A stretch of DNA of 64,000 nucleotides from Acarospora socialis (lineage: Eukaryota > Ascomycota > Lecanoromycetes > Acarosporales > Acarosporaceae). The stretch is from NCBI GenBank assembly GCA_025617375.2, contig JAMYGW020000011.1, forward strand, positions 248,001 through 312,000, in the 5' to 3' direction. The notes beneath the pieces are model-generated. The model was not told the DNA's origin. It searched no databases and saw nothing but the letters and a program-made list of their open reading frames with translations. Positions 19,701-32,843 of this stretch are shown here, piece by piece; positions within the stretch are counted from its first letter, which is position 1; each line of letters starts with the position of its first letter. The translations under genes were made by a program, and so were the position numbers.

Positions 19701-22700
19701 CCAGCTCAGCGAGCATCTGAACACGAACCACAACGCTATACGCTCGATTGTAAGATTCACCGAGCAGGGCACTGAGTTCCGTGTCTAACCCTTCACGAGC
19801 GCGTTCGATGTACATCGAGGCGTCTTCGAAATGATTGAGATGGAGAGATAGGATTGCGCCAAAAAAGGACCGATCCGGAGACTGCGGTTTCATGACCTTG
19901 AGGTAATTGTCCATGAGTTCCCATTGACCCAGACCCCAAGCCGCAGCAGCCGCTAACGGCGCAATCGCGCGTCGGTGGTCGATACTAGCTTTGTTCCACT
20001 TCTCCTGCGCGAGAGTTGACAGCAGGTCCCACTCGCCCAGTGCGTGAAGACATCGCATCTTGCCCATTGTCACATCAAATGAGGTAGGATCTTCCAGCTC
20101 GCGGCGTTGATAGGCTAGCAATGCTTCATCCCAGCGTTGCAACTTCTCGAACCATGTCTCCTTAAGTTCCACGTCGCGGTAAGCTTGGGCTTTACGAAGA
20201 ATGCCAATAGCGGCGTCAGACTGTTGTAATTGATTGTTGATGCTGATTAGCGCCTCGACGGCACTCGAGTTCTGATCTTGCTCGAATTCTAATTCCTTGT
20301 AATGTAAGGCCTTCGCGAATGCGTGGCATTTAGCAGCATACATGCCCAGAGTTCGAATGTCAATGGGAAGTGCCTTGTCGTCGTGTTCCATGAACTCGGC
20401 AAGGTTGAGCAGGATTTGCAATATCTCTGGCGGAATGTGCGGCGACGTAAGCGCAATTTCGAGAGAGCGAACTAGCTCTTCCTGATATTGATCATAAAGC
20501 TCAGTCCAGCAGGAGACGAAAGCTGCATTGAAAAGATCCTTCGCTAGTGGTTGGTAGACGCCCGCTAAATTTTCACAAGCGCGTAGGGCATGAGATGGGG
20601 ATGCTTTGAGCAGCTCGACACTGAAACGTCTCATCCACTCCTGCCAATCTTCACGAGTGGACTTTTGCGACGCTTCCCATGCCATTTTCAGACGTTCTTG
20701 GTTGACTGGCAGCTTCTTCTGACCAATATCGGCGAAGGTTGAGTCTTCGCCAAAATCACCATACCGCTCGTCTGGGCTTAGATCTTGCGGTAGCGGCTCT
20801 CCCCTCTGTAACTTGGTGACAAGAACCTCATAGTTGTGATGTGGAACGTTGTGGGAGACCACGACCTAGGATCGTCAGTGCAAGCGTCAACCTTGTTTGA
20901 ACGAAAGTGAAGGACGTTACCTTGTTGATGAGCGAGATGTAGTGAATGTAATCTTCGCCCAACTGAAATATGAGAGCACAGATACACTCTAGGGCGGCTT
21001 GTCGCAGGACCTGATCATTGCCTGCTAGAATTCGTGACAAAGGATGTATGATAGTCGAAGCAAAGTCTGAGATATTGACCTGCCGGGAGAGCTTGCCAAT
21101 AGTATCAATTGCCGACTTACGTATGCTGACCGGGGCTTGTTGCTGTTCGAATATCCGGACAATTACTGGAACAATCAAATGCATATATTCCTCGCCACTA
21201 GATCCAAACACAAGGATTGCGTGTAGAACCTTCTCCGAAGCCATTCTCTTCGCTGTGTTGTCTTTCTCAAGAACCCCGAGCATAAGTGGTAGCAAATCAG
21301 CAAGGTAAATCTTGAATTCACCCTCTAGAGACCGGGCGATTGCTTCCACCAAGTTCAGTACTGTAGCTTGCACTTGTGGTGTTGCTTGCCAAAATTCTTG
21401 GACCACTTCCAGGATTTGAGGAAGATGCGGTCGAATATGCTGCCGGACTATTGTAACGAGGGTGCTGAGCTGACTGAAGTACGACTCAAGGCGGGTGGGA
21501 GGGCAACTACGGATGACGGCAAGGAAACCTGGGATGATTTGGCCTAGGAAAGGTACGCACTTCAAACCGAGAGTGGTGAAGATTGTCACGATGGCGTCGA
21601 TGACTGCAGAGTGGTACTGCGCGAGGGAGTTGTCCTTCAGAATTGTCTGCATGAGGGTGTTGATAACCACGGTAGGGTAGTATTCTTCGTTTGAAGGCGT
21701 CAAGCCCTGCATGATGAGTGCAACGTCGGAAACGGCTTGCACCTCAGTTTTAAGACGACTCTCTGGGGTAGTCTCCATGACTTGCTGTTCATTTGTTAGA
21801 GCGTACTGTTGCACCGAATGTTGGAAAGAACGGTCGAAATGTACCTGATACTTGTAGGGGTCCAGAGCACCAAGGATACCCAAAAGCTTGATCGTCTCCT
21901 TACGCAAGGAACCCGTCTGCTCCGTCTTGATGATATTGATCAAGATCGAGAGCAGCTGTGGGTGATCCAAGTAAGGATCGATGACATAGCCTGAGTTACT
22001 GGCAAGCTGACCAAGAGTCCGCAATGCTGCAGCTCTCTTAGTCTGCGAGCTCAGATCTTGAAGGCTAGCTATGATAATGGGCATCAGTTTGGGTATGTGG
22101 GGCAACATCTCCTCTCCGCCAACGGTCGCTAGTTCCCCAATTGCCTTCAAAGTAGCTGACGCTACCCCAGCGTTGGGATCGGTAGCTTTAGGGAGCAACA
22201 CAGTTACCATTGGTTCAACGTAAGGTTTTATAAGCTTCGAAGCGTTAGCGACGAAAAGACTGATGAGCTTTGAGCTCTCTTCCTTATGCCGAGTACTGTT
22301 TGTGTAACTTAAGCCCGTCAAGAGATTCACAAGTAATTTTCGGAGTGGTGGGAAGACGTATGCGGGATTGACTTCCGTAAGACGTCCAATGACAGTGATT
22401 GCTGCTTCCCGCACAGCAAAATCCTCGTCATTGATTGCAAAGAAGAGCGATCGGATGTTGTGAGGTTTGGCTAAATGACGATCGAAACGAGGATCGAGAG
22501 AAAGTAGGACGGTCCGTCGGATATCAGGGTCCGCATCTGCTACACCTACGATCAAAAGCTTCTCGATAACTTCACTCACCACCTGAATGGCGTGGTTGCT
22601 GGTCTGATGTACGATAGGGTCTTGCACAAACAGCTGACAGCATGTCAAAGCAGAGGCCTTCCGTATTTCGGGGTTTTTGTCATCGATGTATCGTATCGCT

Positions 22701-24396
22701 ACATCGCGTACGAACTCGTTGAGAACATGGCCTTGTTCGTGAGAGTCAGCGAGAAGTTTGAGATGATCGGGTAACCAAGTCTTTGGGTGAAGACGTCCTT
22801 GCCAGGGATTGGCAAGAGAAGCATGTAGATGCTTACCCGAAAAATCGAAACTCCCAAGTGTATGTAAAGCCAACGCGATCTCGCTGTCTTTGCGCTCCAC
22901 CGTCTGGGGGTTGAAGTCCTTGGCGAAAGAGGGAAGTGGAGGAATCTTGTTTTCAGGGCACCCTAAGGGCTTGAAAGGGCGTCGGCAGAGAACTAAGCTC
23001 AACAAATCCAACAGCTTTTCTTGGATCATTGGCCTTATCGGAGGAATATAGTGAGCCATGTCAACCAATGCCTGCGTAAGAGAGTTGCTTAAGCCACAAG
23101 CGAATATGGGATCCAGAAGAGCTTCCATATACTTGCTGAGCGTCTGTCCCACAGCAATTGAAAGCATACTAATGCATTCAAATAAAGGGGCCTCATTCGT
23201 AGTTGCACGATTTCGTCTGCCGCAGCGTTAGCAGAGACGCAGTGGATGTAGGGCTAAGGTTCTAACGCTTTCACACTCAAACCTTCCCTGATATAGAGGA
23301 GAATCCCATCTAGGTATGGAGCAATGGCACTGCAGACAGCACTCGCTATCTTTCCAATGGCGATAAAAGCCGGGTTGCGGTCTTTCGGGTTCTTGAGCAG
23401 GCTCTGAAGGTGGACCATGAACTTGTGCAGGTATTGGTTCACAAAGTCCTGCGGCGCGTAGCCTGCCAGTATCGGGATCATAACGGTCGTTTGCATGCGA
23501 ATCTTAGAATCCTTGCTGTAGTCCTTGTAGCGAAGAACGATCTCACAAGCATTCTTGTAACGATCATGCATGAACATACCTCCTTTGAGGAGCAGCTCTT
23601 TGATCGTGAGGAGTGATCCGTGGATGGCTTCGACAGTGTTGAGCTTGAAGCCCTGCAGAGCTTCTTCGTACATCCGCGAGAACCATTGCTGCCGAAGCTG
23701 CGCATCTCTGGCAGCGATGATTTCGAAGCACGCACTAACCGCCTCGGCCGCGGTCTCCCGGATCAAGACTTTCGGATCTCGGAGAGCGACCCAGATCACT
23801 TCCAAGATCTGTGGGACGAAAGCGTACAACAAAGTTGGGGAGTTCTTTGCAAGCTCCCGGATGCTCAACACGGCTGCGAATCGGCGATTCTCCTGCCGAT
23901 CTGACTGCAGCCATTCCAAGGCATCCTTGATCTCGCTGTCGACAAGTGCGACGGTCAAGGAACCCCCGGGTACAGCCAATCGTCCCAGTGCTCGTGCAGC
24001 GAATATGAGCACAGCATAGTCGTTGCTGCGCATGGCATTTCGGAGGTGACTCGCAAAGCGGGTTGTTTTCTGAGCTGCATCATCGCCGTCAAAATCAATC
24101 AGGCGATCAAGCGCAAGGATGCCCCCAATCTTCTCGTTCGTATCATTGCTCGAGACAACTAGTTGTGCTATTCGCTGGTTCACGAGTTTGTAGAATTCCT
24201 GGAACTTGTCCGCTGGTAGCTCTGTAACCGCGGGGTGAGTTATTGGTCGCCGTGAAGACGGAGCACAGAATATACCTCTGACTGCAGTCGATACAAGTTC
24301 TCGGAGCTCGTATGAGGCTTTCAGCCGTGTCTCTTCGTTTTTGGATTTGAGCTCGCGGAAAGTGCGATCTAAAGCCTCAACGCCCTGCTGTGCCAT
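16749..24396 (-). CDS. tor: TOR serine/threonine kinase (PIKK family)
   Basis: Six exons: 24396-23267, 23216-20921, 20865-18446, 18378-18309, 18255-17176, 17120-16749. Introns are 50-67 bp; total 2455 residues, normal for fungal TOR. Order: HEAT-repeat solenoid (about 1-1200), FAT region (about 1250-1800), FRB around 1935-2030 ([19 protein letters not shown]), kinase domain about 2060-2340 and FATC end. Kinase motifs: [16 protein letters not shown], catalytic loop [12 protein letters not shown], metal site [10 protein letters not shown]. The C terminus YIGWCSFW is the FATC signature needed for activity. The Ser in EEASRLYF, the position hit in rapamycin-resistant mutants, is intact, so rapamycin-FKBP12 binding is expected. 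TOR is the core of TORC1/TORC2 growth control. The MAQQ start is chosen over an ATG five codons upstream by family resemblance. Confidence 0.97.
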
Positions 24397-24764
24397 GCTG
24401 CACGCATACACCCCATGCGTGAGGGTGGAGAATCAACCTAAGACCCATCAGTTTCTTCAAGGTTATTCATCGTCCATGATATCCCTGCTATGCCGGAGGG
24501 TATGTACGAGTATGTGTTTACCGTTGAAGTGAGTGACCTACAGTACACTACATACCTTAGGTTGTACCGTACTGTTGCGGGATATGCCGTGCACCTGTTG
24601 AAGCCGATAACACCAGATACGAGCGCCAAATGAGACTTGGTAGACTTGGTAAAACATCCCGTTCGTCTACATGATCCCATGAGTTCTCTAAATCTATACC
24701 TATCGAGTCTATATATTCTATATTTACAGAATCGTTCCTCAAGTTCAGGAGCCCGCCACATTGA
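24397..24764. other. TOR 5' region
   Basis: This 368-bp stretch lies between the TOR start and the 3' end of the ketoreductase gene. It must carry the TOR promoter. No gene seen. Confidence 0.5.
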
Positions 24765-26072
24765 TCAAGCCCCAACCGCCTGCAGAGACTTGACAGTATC
24801 CACCACGGACTCCTTGAGAGACCTGAACTCGATCCCGAGAACCTCGATGGTTCTGCTGTTGTCGTACTTGTAAATGCCGTCTTGCGGAAACTCTCCTCCC
24901 TTGACGTCTTTTGAAGGTAGCTTCGAAGCAAGCTCGGGGTAAGTCTCACGTATGATCTCGACGATCTCTTTGTTGCTGAAATAACCTGCGGTGATGAAAA
25001 AGCGCTTGTTGGCTGCTGCGGAGACTTCAATCGCTTTGACGTGGGCCAGTGCTAAGTCTCGCACGTCAACCCATATGAAAGTGCCTGTAGCTGGAATTTC
25101 CTCCTTGCACTTGCCCATGATGATATTCCCGATTCGCTGATTGGAGGTATTGAGGGCATCCAAGGAATTGAGATAGTGCACTGAATAGCAGTCAGCCCTG
25201 TAGCTCAGGGATGCACAAGGAGAACTCCGTACCGATAGGCCCTAGAACCAATGGTGGACACATTGTCGTGAGAGTGAAGTTTGGCTTTTCCTTCTCAAGG
25301 AAATCCCAAGCGGCTTTCTCGGCGAGAGTCTTGGAAGCCCTGTAACCATGAGCCGGGCTCTGCGCAGCCTCCTCCTCGGTGATAGGATTCCAGTCCTTTT
25401 CCGAGTATACGTGGTCCGGCCAGTTCCCTTTGTTGGCGTTGATGATTGAAGCGAATGAGGAGGTAATGACCTAAAGCTTGGATCAGCAAGCATGCTGATG
25501 GAGTACGCCGGGCTACTCACCACTTTCTTGACAGTTGGAGCATTCTTCTTGATCGCCTTCAGGATCCCCGTAGTCCCTATGATGGCAGGGTCGAGCAGGT
25601 CCTTCTTAGTGTCGATGACATTGAAGTGGAATGGAGAAGCCGTGTGAATAATGGCTTCGAAAGGCGGTTCGGACTTGACAGCTTCATCGAAAGCACCTTC
25701 TTTCGCGATGTCTTCAACTATCACAAAATCCAACTTGTCTTTCGAAGTATCAGGATGTGCGTCCCTGATTTTCTGTGCCTTCTCTTGCGAACGAACCGTG
25801 GTAACGACGGAATGTCTGATGGTTTGTCAGCTGAGTGACGGACGTACAGACGTGTATCTTGATGCGAACCTATGCTCTAGCAGGATGTCGATAATATGGG
25901 CGGCAATAAAGCCACTGCCACCTATCAATTAGTTAGTGAGAAGCGAGTTGGCTAAATTGAGGAGCGCCGGAGGGAAGAGGAGGAGAGGGCGAGAACTAAG
26001 CAGTCGTTCTGGAGGACAAGCAAGGTGTGGTTTATGGCGGGGCAGCTTACCGGTTAATAAGACTCGAGTCAT
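24765..26072 (-). CDS. NAD(P)-dependent ketoreductase (extended SDR, GRE2/dihydroflavonol-reductase type)
   Basis: Five exons: 26072-26051, 25921-25870, 25815-25521, 25470-25233, 25180-24765; introns 129, 54, 50 and 52 bp; 340 residues. The N terminus VLLTGGSGFIAAHI is the Rossmann nucleotide-binding loop, and the downstream GYRASK at about 165-170 is the catalytic YxxxK. The TSSFASI segment supplies the Ser. Length and motifs fit yeast Gre2-like methylglyoxal/isovaleraldehyde reductases and plant dihydroflavonol reductases, which reduce carbonyls using NADPH in the cytosol. The exact substrate cannot be told. It shares a 396-bp divergent region with the metallo-hydrolase gene. Confidence 0.92.
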
Positions 26073-26468
26073 TGTTCTGACAGATGTTGACCTTTACCAA
26101 GAAGTCAACCAGCTCAAAGTTGATCGTTAACGGCAAAGATACGCTATAAGTACAGACATTCTTAGAGATGTTTCTGCTGGGGCCGTGTCCTACCTACTTG
26201 ACGCCGGCGAGAGAAGTGGAAGTGGTCCGACGTCATACGCCATAGTTATAGCCTAAATCCGCGCTGTCGGTGCTATTAAACCCGAAGCAGATCGTTCAAG
26301 GTAACCCTAGCTTGGCAGGTAGGTATCTGTACCTAAAGTACCTTATGCTTCAATCTTCGACTGTATCATCAGCCTTTCATCACACTGATACTTGATATTT
26401 GATGCCAAGTTGAATCAGCGCGATGCTGAACCAAAATCGTTTCATTTCACTCAGAGCAGACTGATAAG
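26073..26468. promoter_or_regulatory. Shared divergent promoter, ketoreductase / metallo-hydrolase
   Basis: Both genes start outward from this 396-bp stretch. It contains a TAGGTA-rich patch near 26317-26345 (AGGTAGGTATCTGTACC). Co-regulation of the two enzymes is inference. Confidence 0.45.
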
Positions 26469-27926
26469 ATGGCGGATATACACTGTAAGTCCTCCCTATC
26501 TCCTTTCCGTGATTGGCGTCATTCTTCAAAAGTGGAATCAATTCAACCCCAACATAAGACATAAACCATGTACATACCACATTCAGTATGCTCAAATAAA
26601 CCTCTTCCAAACCTCTGCGTCAGCGCTGCAATCATCGCTGCCCTATCAAACCGTGCGTAAAAGTGTCCGCTCAATCAACCGCCCGCCCCGCCAAACCACC
26701 CCCGCCACTCAACATCCCCCACTCCGACATCACCGTCAAAGTGTCCATCATCGACACAACCTCGCACATCGCCGGCATCCCCACCAACATCTTCGTGCAG
26801 CCTCCCATCAAAGGCTACGACTACCTCGACTGCCCCGCATATTCCTTCCTCGTCGAGCACCCGAGCGGAAAGCGGCTCCTATTCGACCTGGGCGTTCGAA
26901 AAGGCTGGGAGAACCTCGCTCCGCAAATCGTACAACATATCCGCAATGGAGGATGGAAAGTCGAGGTCGAGAAGGACGTGTCGGACATCTTACGGGAGAA
27001 TGGTGTAGCCCCCGAGTCGATCGATGTGATTGTCTGGAGGTAGGGTAGATGTCTTTCTATACCTCCTGTTCGATAATCAACGCCCCATCGGACAATTACC
27101 CTTTCCGAGTCGCTAATCGATGCAATCAAGTCACTGGCATTGGGACCATACAGGCGATCCCTCCACCATCCCATCCACCACAGCCCTTGTCGTCGGCCCC
27201 GGTTTCAAGAAAACCTATCTCCCAGGGTATCCGCAGATCAAAGACTCGCCGATCCTCGAAGCCGACTGCGCCGGGCGCGACCTCGTCGAGATCGACTTCA
27301 CACCCTCTCCCTCCTCCTCGAGCAACAACAACAACCCACCTCTGAAGATCGGCCGTTTCCCCGCACACGATTACTTCAATGACGGCTCCTTCTACCTGCT
27401 CGACAGCCCCGGCCACGCCGTCGGGCACCTCTGCGGCCTGGCCCGCACCACCTCCCCAACCTCAAGCGGCGGACACGGAACCTCGACCTTCATCTTCATG
27501 GGCGGCGACGCCTGCCACCACGGAGGCGAGTTCCGACCCACCCCCTACCTGCCCCTTCCCGCACACATCTTTCCCAACCCGCTGGACCCCCACTCCACGC
27601 AGCCCTGTCCCGGCGCACTGTTCGAGGCCATCCACAGACACGAGAGCGGCACGGAACCGTTCTTCGAAGTCGCCGTCTTGCCTGGTGGGAAGGGCGCCGC
27701 GCACGATGCGGAAGAGGCGGCGAGCACGATCGGGAAGCTGGAGGAATTCGATGTGAGCCCGGAGGTATTTGTGGTGATGGCGCATGATGATAGTTTGAGG
27801 GAGGTGGTGGAGTTCTTTCCGAGGGGGGCGAATGCGTGGAGGGAGAAGGGGTGGGGAGAAAGTGGAAGATGGGGGTTTTTGAGGGACTTCAAGGAGGCGG
27901 TTGGGGACGGGGAGCGGAAGGGCTAG
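26469..27926 (+). CDS. Metallo-beta-lactamase-fold hydrolase
   Basis: Model: exon 1 26469-26484, exon 2 26664-27039, exon 3 27131-27926; 395 residues. The second junction (91-bp intron) creates SHWHWDHTGD at about 131-140, the HxHxDH zinc motif. Later ligands are visible as DSPGHAVGHL and FMGGDACHH. These point to a two-zinc hydrolase of the lactonase/glyoxalase-II-like superfamily. Fungal members with this N terminus (VSIIDTTSHI..PTNIFVQP..YSFLVEHPSGKRLLFDLG) resemble N-acyl-homoserine-lactonase-like proteins; the true substrate is unknown. No in-frame ATG precedes exon 2, so a 16-nt first exon (ATGGCGGATATACACT, donor GTAAGT) is proposed. Its 179-bp intron ends at a poor acceptor (GTAAAAG), and that start is the weak part of the model. 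Confidence 0.82.
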
Positions 27927-28764
27927 GGAGAAGGGGAAGGGAAGATAGGGCCCAGGGTAGGAGGGGGGTTAGGGGAAAGTGGGGCTGGAAGACGGAGAGA
28001 CGGGCGAGAAATGGGCGTCCGCGGCTTCGAGTTGTGATGCGGCTCTTGTAACTTAGAGTCTGTCTCCGAGATATACGCCCAACCCCAACCAAACCGCTCC
28101 CGCGTTCATACTCTGTCTCGGCACTCGTCCTTCTCTCGCTCTCTCCTGGATACGCACCACGTTCGCACGTAGCGCAGGGTATGGTACGGTACGGCTCACG
28201 CACACGAACGAGTCTCTGAAGAGAGGGAAGACGGAACGGCACAGGTTGTTGGTGTAGGATCCAGTGAGTCTTGGTCCTGCCGACGACGGTCTCCACCACA
28301 GGCGGCGATTTGAGAGCGAAGCAGACGCCGGACTCGTACTCGTTGTTTTCACTAGAACATTTGGCTTCGTGAAGGATGGAGAGTTAGCTATTGTGACTAT
28401 TCACGGACTGAACTCCGTCCCCTTCCCTTATTTCCCACCTTGCTTTCACCCGAAGCAGTTCTCAGTCCACAGTTCTACCTCACACAAACTGCTGTACCTT
28501 ACCAAGCCGCCGTTTCGAGACTAGCATCTGACCCCTCATTCTCCAATTGCCGCCCTCTCTAACTCTGCAGAGAACAGAGGAGAGGCAACCGGAAATGTTC
28601 GTCACGGAACCCAACAGTGACGGTGCAAACACTGTGCATTAGACCAGAAACCCGCAAATAACCGAAGCAACCGCGGCCAGGCCCGTGTCGTCCCGTGCAA
28701 TCCAAATCTGTTCCAATCCACCCAGCTCAGCTAGAGCTGTTTACCATTCCAAGTTTTCTGCCTG
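27927..28764. other. Convergent intergenic region
   Basis: This lies between the 3' ends of the metallo-hydrolase and TMEM135-like genes. The first 130 bases are strongly G-rich on the plus strand. No gene supported. Confidence 0.5.
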
Positions 28765-30657
28765 CTACTCTGCCTTTGCCTCGACGATCTCGCCCTCAAT
28801 CGGATCCATAGACCCCACTTCCCGTTTCCGTTTCCGTTTCCGATCCCTGATTTCTACTCTTTCCATGTCCGTCTTCGTCTCCAGCTCCTCTCCTGCGCCC
28901 TCGCCCTCGCCCTCACCCTCACCAACAACAGCATTAGCACCAACCCGATCAACCCACCCCTTCCCCCTCAAACTCCCCAGCCCCTTTCTCAAGGAACCCC
29001 CACTCACCGCCCCCGGCCGGACCTCAAACACCCCATTCGCCAGCATCAGCGCCGCCACAAAAACATACACATCTCCGTTTTTGACCCCCTTCCACCAACC
29101 CCGCTTGACGCCCACCTTCCACGCGCTGTCGACGCTCAGCCGGGCGCTGTACAGGAAATTGGCGCGGCCGGACCGCCGTTCCAAGAAGGCCCACATGCCA
29201 CCCAGGAAGCCGCCGAGATACCAGCGCTTTGTCGGGAGGAGGGTGCGGGGGAGGAGGTAGTTGAAGAGACAGATCGACGCCCACGACGTGCCAACGGCGC
29301 CGGTGATGAAGGTCGTAAGACGGAGGATGCGGCGGGCGAGGGTGTTGAGGAAGGGGAGGGGGGCGGCGAGGAAGAGGCGGTAGCGGGGGATGGAGAGCAG
29401 GGTTAGGAGGAGAGTGAAGAGGTTGGTGAGGGCGGGGAAGACGGTTAGGGTGTGGGTCAGGAAGGTGCGGGTGCAGGAGGGGTCGTGTGGGTGGAGGAGG
29501 GCGCAGGAGAGGGAGGTGATGGATGGATGGGCGGCGGAGGTGATGGGGTCGATGGTGGTAAGGGCGGTGGGGAGGGTGGGTTTGGTGGGGAAGAGGATGG
29601 GGGAGATGAAGGGGCTGTGGCATGTCGATGGTTAGCAGAGGATATGGATCGGTAGAGGGACCACGTACGGCCATTTCAAGTCGGAAATTCTGGCCAGGCT
29701 GTTGATGATTTCGTCGGTGTTCGGCCAGGGTAGGTTTTTGGGATAGTCTGCCGGGCGTCGCAGAATGTAGGTGGGAGTGTTCTTTAGGATGAAGTCGCTG
29801 TATGCCTGTTTCAAGTACCGTCAGTGACACTCATCATCAGAGAACTTAAGTTCTGCCGCACTTTCGGGAAACACTCCCTATCAAACACAAAAGCATGGAA
29901 CAACTGGCCCGTCGCAAGTGGCATCAACATCCAGCTACCCCACCACCAAGGCTTCTTCTTGAACCATCCTTCATCCTCAAGTGCATTGTAGGCAAACTCG
30001 GCCGACCGGGTCGCCGCGTAAATTGCCACGGTGATCCGGAACTGGTCACTCGGATACACGCCTAAAGCGAAACCGGCGAGACTGGCTCCGATGGCGGGAG
30101 CAAGGCGAGAAGTGAGGGTTCGAGAAACTCGAGGGTTTCGTTGGCGGAATGGTTTGGCGTTTTCGGTGAGCAAATTGAGACGGAGACGGGTGAGGAATCG
30201 GTATATGATGCGGTGGAGCAGGAGGATAAGGGAGAGCGAGGCGGAGAGACGAAAGTTCGGAGATAGAAGCCATGACGGGGTCCTTGATCTATGAGCTATC
30301 AGTGGGATCCACGAACAACTGCTATGATGGATAATCTTACTTCGGCGGTCGTCCTCTCGCCAAGATATGCGTAGTGACAACATCCCATAACTTCAGCGTC
30401 GTCTGCGTTGTAAAGAATACGCGAAGGGATGCGCGGACAGCGGCGGCGTTATAGTCATTCGGGCTCCTTACAATGGCCTCGTACCGCGTCGGTTGTGGCA
30501 CCTTTCCCCTCACCGATGGCGGTGATCTCTTTATGAGATACTGATGAAGGGTTTCGTACTCTTTTGCGCTGATAGTATAACGCAGCGCATTGCGGAGGAC
30601 GGGATCGACTTTGGCCGGGGCGACTGATGGGGATGGAGAGGTGTCCGTCGAAGTCAT
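28765..30657 (-). CDS. TMEM135-like multi-pass membrane protein
   Basis: Five exons: 30657-30341, 30282-29862, 29805-29669, 29614-28765; that is four coding exons with introns of 58, 56 and 54 bp, 574 residues. Motifs include WWWGSWMLMPLATGQLFHAF followed by VFDRECFP, the hallmark of the TMEM135 N-terminal family. Hydrophobic segments occur near 115-130 (LSASLSLILLLHRIIYRFL), 160-200, 225-245, and in the second half (FPALTNLFTLLLTLLSIP, GFLGGMWAFLERRSGRANF). Animal TMEM135 and fungal relatives are linked to peroxisomes, mitochondria and lipid handling. The C terminus is an acidic/Gly-Glu then Arg/Lys-rich tail. The family call is good; organelle and function here are inferred. Confidence 0.85.
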
Positions 30658-31149
30658 TGCAAGATTCCGAGGTTATAATAGAATGATTCGAAAGATCACG
30701 TCATGTTATGGCTCACGGAGCATCAGCGCCTCTTGCACTTTGTGAAGCAACAGAAATGAAACGCGAACGCACATGAACCTCGGGATCATACTTCATATAA
30801 AAGTAAACACACCTATCACGTCCAAGAATTGAGGGTTCAGGATTAGTATCAAAGGAGTATGTATGTATTCATTGCAGAGCACGACCATATTGGCCTGAGC
30901 TCACGGCGCCCCGAGATGTACTTTTAAAGCTTCTTTAATAACACGCTTGGTATGTACGCTTCTGCAGCGATACGCTAAAGTGAGAGCAGAACGGAATTAC
31001 GAATACTCGCTATGCCGCTGAGACGCCCAGGAGAGACCCGATGCTCCTATCGTTATGCCCAAGCCAATTTTTGGAAAAGCAACAGGAGAACCATCAAACG
31101 TTACTCATTACTTTCGATTGCAACTCACTTCGCATGTCTTCCATTGTAA
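30658..31149. other. Intergenic, TMEM135-like to MFS remnant
   Basis: This is the promoter side of the TMEM135-like gene. No gene or repeat supported. Confidence 0.5.
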
Positions 31150-32843
31150 TCACTCTCCCTCCACAACAATGTATACCACACCTTTCCGCGGCGTCTGTGC
31201 TTCATTCGGAATTAGGCATAGGGCTACCGACCGTACGCTCGCAGTCTTATTCTTCTCCCTCTCGATCCAACAGATCTGAACTGGGCCGACAATGGCGACC
31301 AAACCACTCACCCACCTGGCCAATCCGTTGAAACCCTGTCGCATACCGGTACTGTACAAGAAACCCGCGACCGGTGGCGCAACGGTACTACAGGCGGCGC
31401 CGACAGATGCCGCCAACCCATTGACCTTACCCAGCACGGCCGCAGAAAGCGTTGCTTCCTTCAAGAAGATGAGTGTGACCGGGTATGCAAATATAGAGAA
31501 GAAATCGCGGACAGTTAAGCAGGCGTAAATGCCGGAGAAGACCATACTGTCCGGCAAGAGGGCTAAGTACGGTACGATGAAATAGGCAGTCGGCTGTAAG
31601 ATGGTGACCATGAGAAACATTCCAGACTCCAAGCCAGTTTGGAAGAATTGGGAAGATAACAGCTTGAATGAACAGCACGATCAGTTCTTTGGCAGACATA
31701 ATAAGACCAACCATTTGGGTAGTCAAGGCTAGACCTCTAGGAATCATTGATAGAGATCTAGCGATGGTAGTGGTTCCATCAATACGTTCATCCTGGAGGA
31801 AGATGGGGAGAAGGTGGTCATATGTCATTGCGTGGTAGGTAAAGATGTCCAAAGCTACGACAAGCATGACGACCCGTTTGGTGAAAGCCTTGGATGGGAT
31901 CTTGCCGGAGGGCGAGGACGGACGATAAGAACCGTCTACATTCGCCATCCAACGCTCATCCTCGCGGATGCCAACCGTGTTGAACGTCCCATAAGAGTCG
32001 GCTCGCAGATCCACTCCCGAGCCTGTCGTGGCACGGGCTATTGCCATGAGGGAGTGCGTAGCAGTGTCGATCGTAACCATGTGGAGCATCCCACGGCTGC
32101 AAGTCCGAGTGTGTCTCCTCCAATAGAAGGTAGCTACCCAGGATACTCATAAGGAGTATACCAGCACATATCAAGTTTAGAAACAAGCAAGGAAAGGTCC
32201 TAAAGATGCCATCAGGCGAGAAGGTCGAGGGTATCGTAATAGGTCTCACAAATGTGCCTCCAATCGCTGGCCTGATGATAATCCCAATAGACCAGATGAA
32301 TGGCATGACCGCATATGCTCGTGCTGATAGTATTCAGCTTCAACAATGGATGATCCGTTGGCTTCGGATAGCCCACGCTCGTGATCTTGGATTTTGTCCA
32401 ATTCACCAACCATGGTCTGTACAACTCCGATGTTACCGTTGAGTAGTCAGCCGAGAGCTCGTCCAAGCAGAGCAACCCGGAACTTAGTGGCAAAGCCGAC
32501 CTAATAGCATGGAAAGCACAGTGGTGGCACATCCTAGAAGTAGAACAGGTTTCCTCCCAATACGGTCGGACCGAGTCCCCCAGAACATGTCAGTGAGGCT
32601 TTCTGCGAGGGCGAGGCGGATATAAGAATTCCAGCATAGAAAGAGGCATCATCCTTGCTGCCAGTGTGGAAAAGTGGACGTCAATGAGATTGGCTCCGCT
32701 ACAGGGCATATTGCTTACGGGATGTTCAGTCCGGATGAGTGAGATGAGAGACTTGGAAGGAGATACCTAGCAGGAAGAGCTGCTCGATGTGGAAGCCATC
32801 AGCGCTGCGAGGAAGTCTTCGCTGTTGTGTCGATACCATCCAT
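31150..32843 (-). pseudogene. Decayed MFS transporter
   Basis: Consecutive minus-strand frames encode successive parts of one MFS protein. The order is FHIEQLFLLG, GSKDDASFYAGILISA, MFWGTRSDRIGRKPVLLLGC (the MFS loop 2-3 motif), LLNGNIGVVQTMVGEL, ARAYAVMPFIWSIG, GSYLLLEETHSDLQPW, RVVMLVVALDIFTYHAMTYD, GLIMSAKELIVLFIQAVIFP, VPYLALLPDSMVFSGIYACL, GLAASVGAACSTVAPPVAGF. The pieces lie in different frames, with frame changes near 32610, 32090-32050 and 31640-31620 and stops in the N-terminal third. One intron still looks correct (32376-32324, 53 bp), joining ..QDHE to PRAYAV. The gene is clearly related to a common ascomycete 12-TM transporter family but cannot yield a full protein. Confidence 0.8.
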
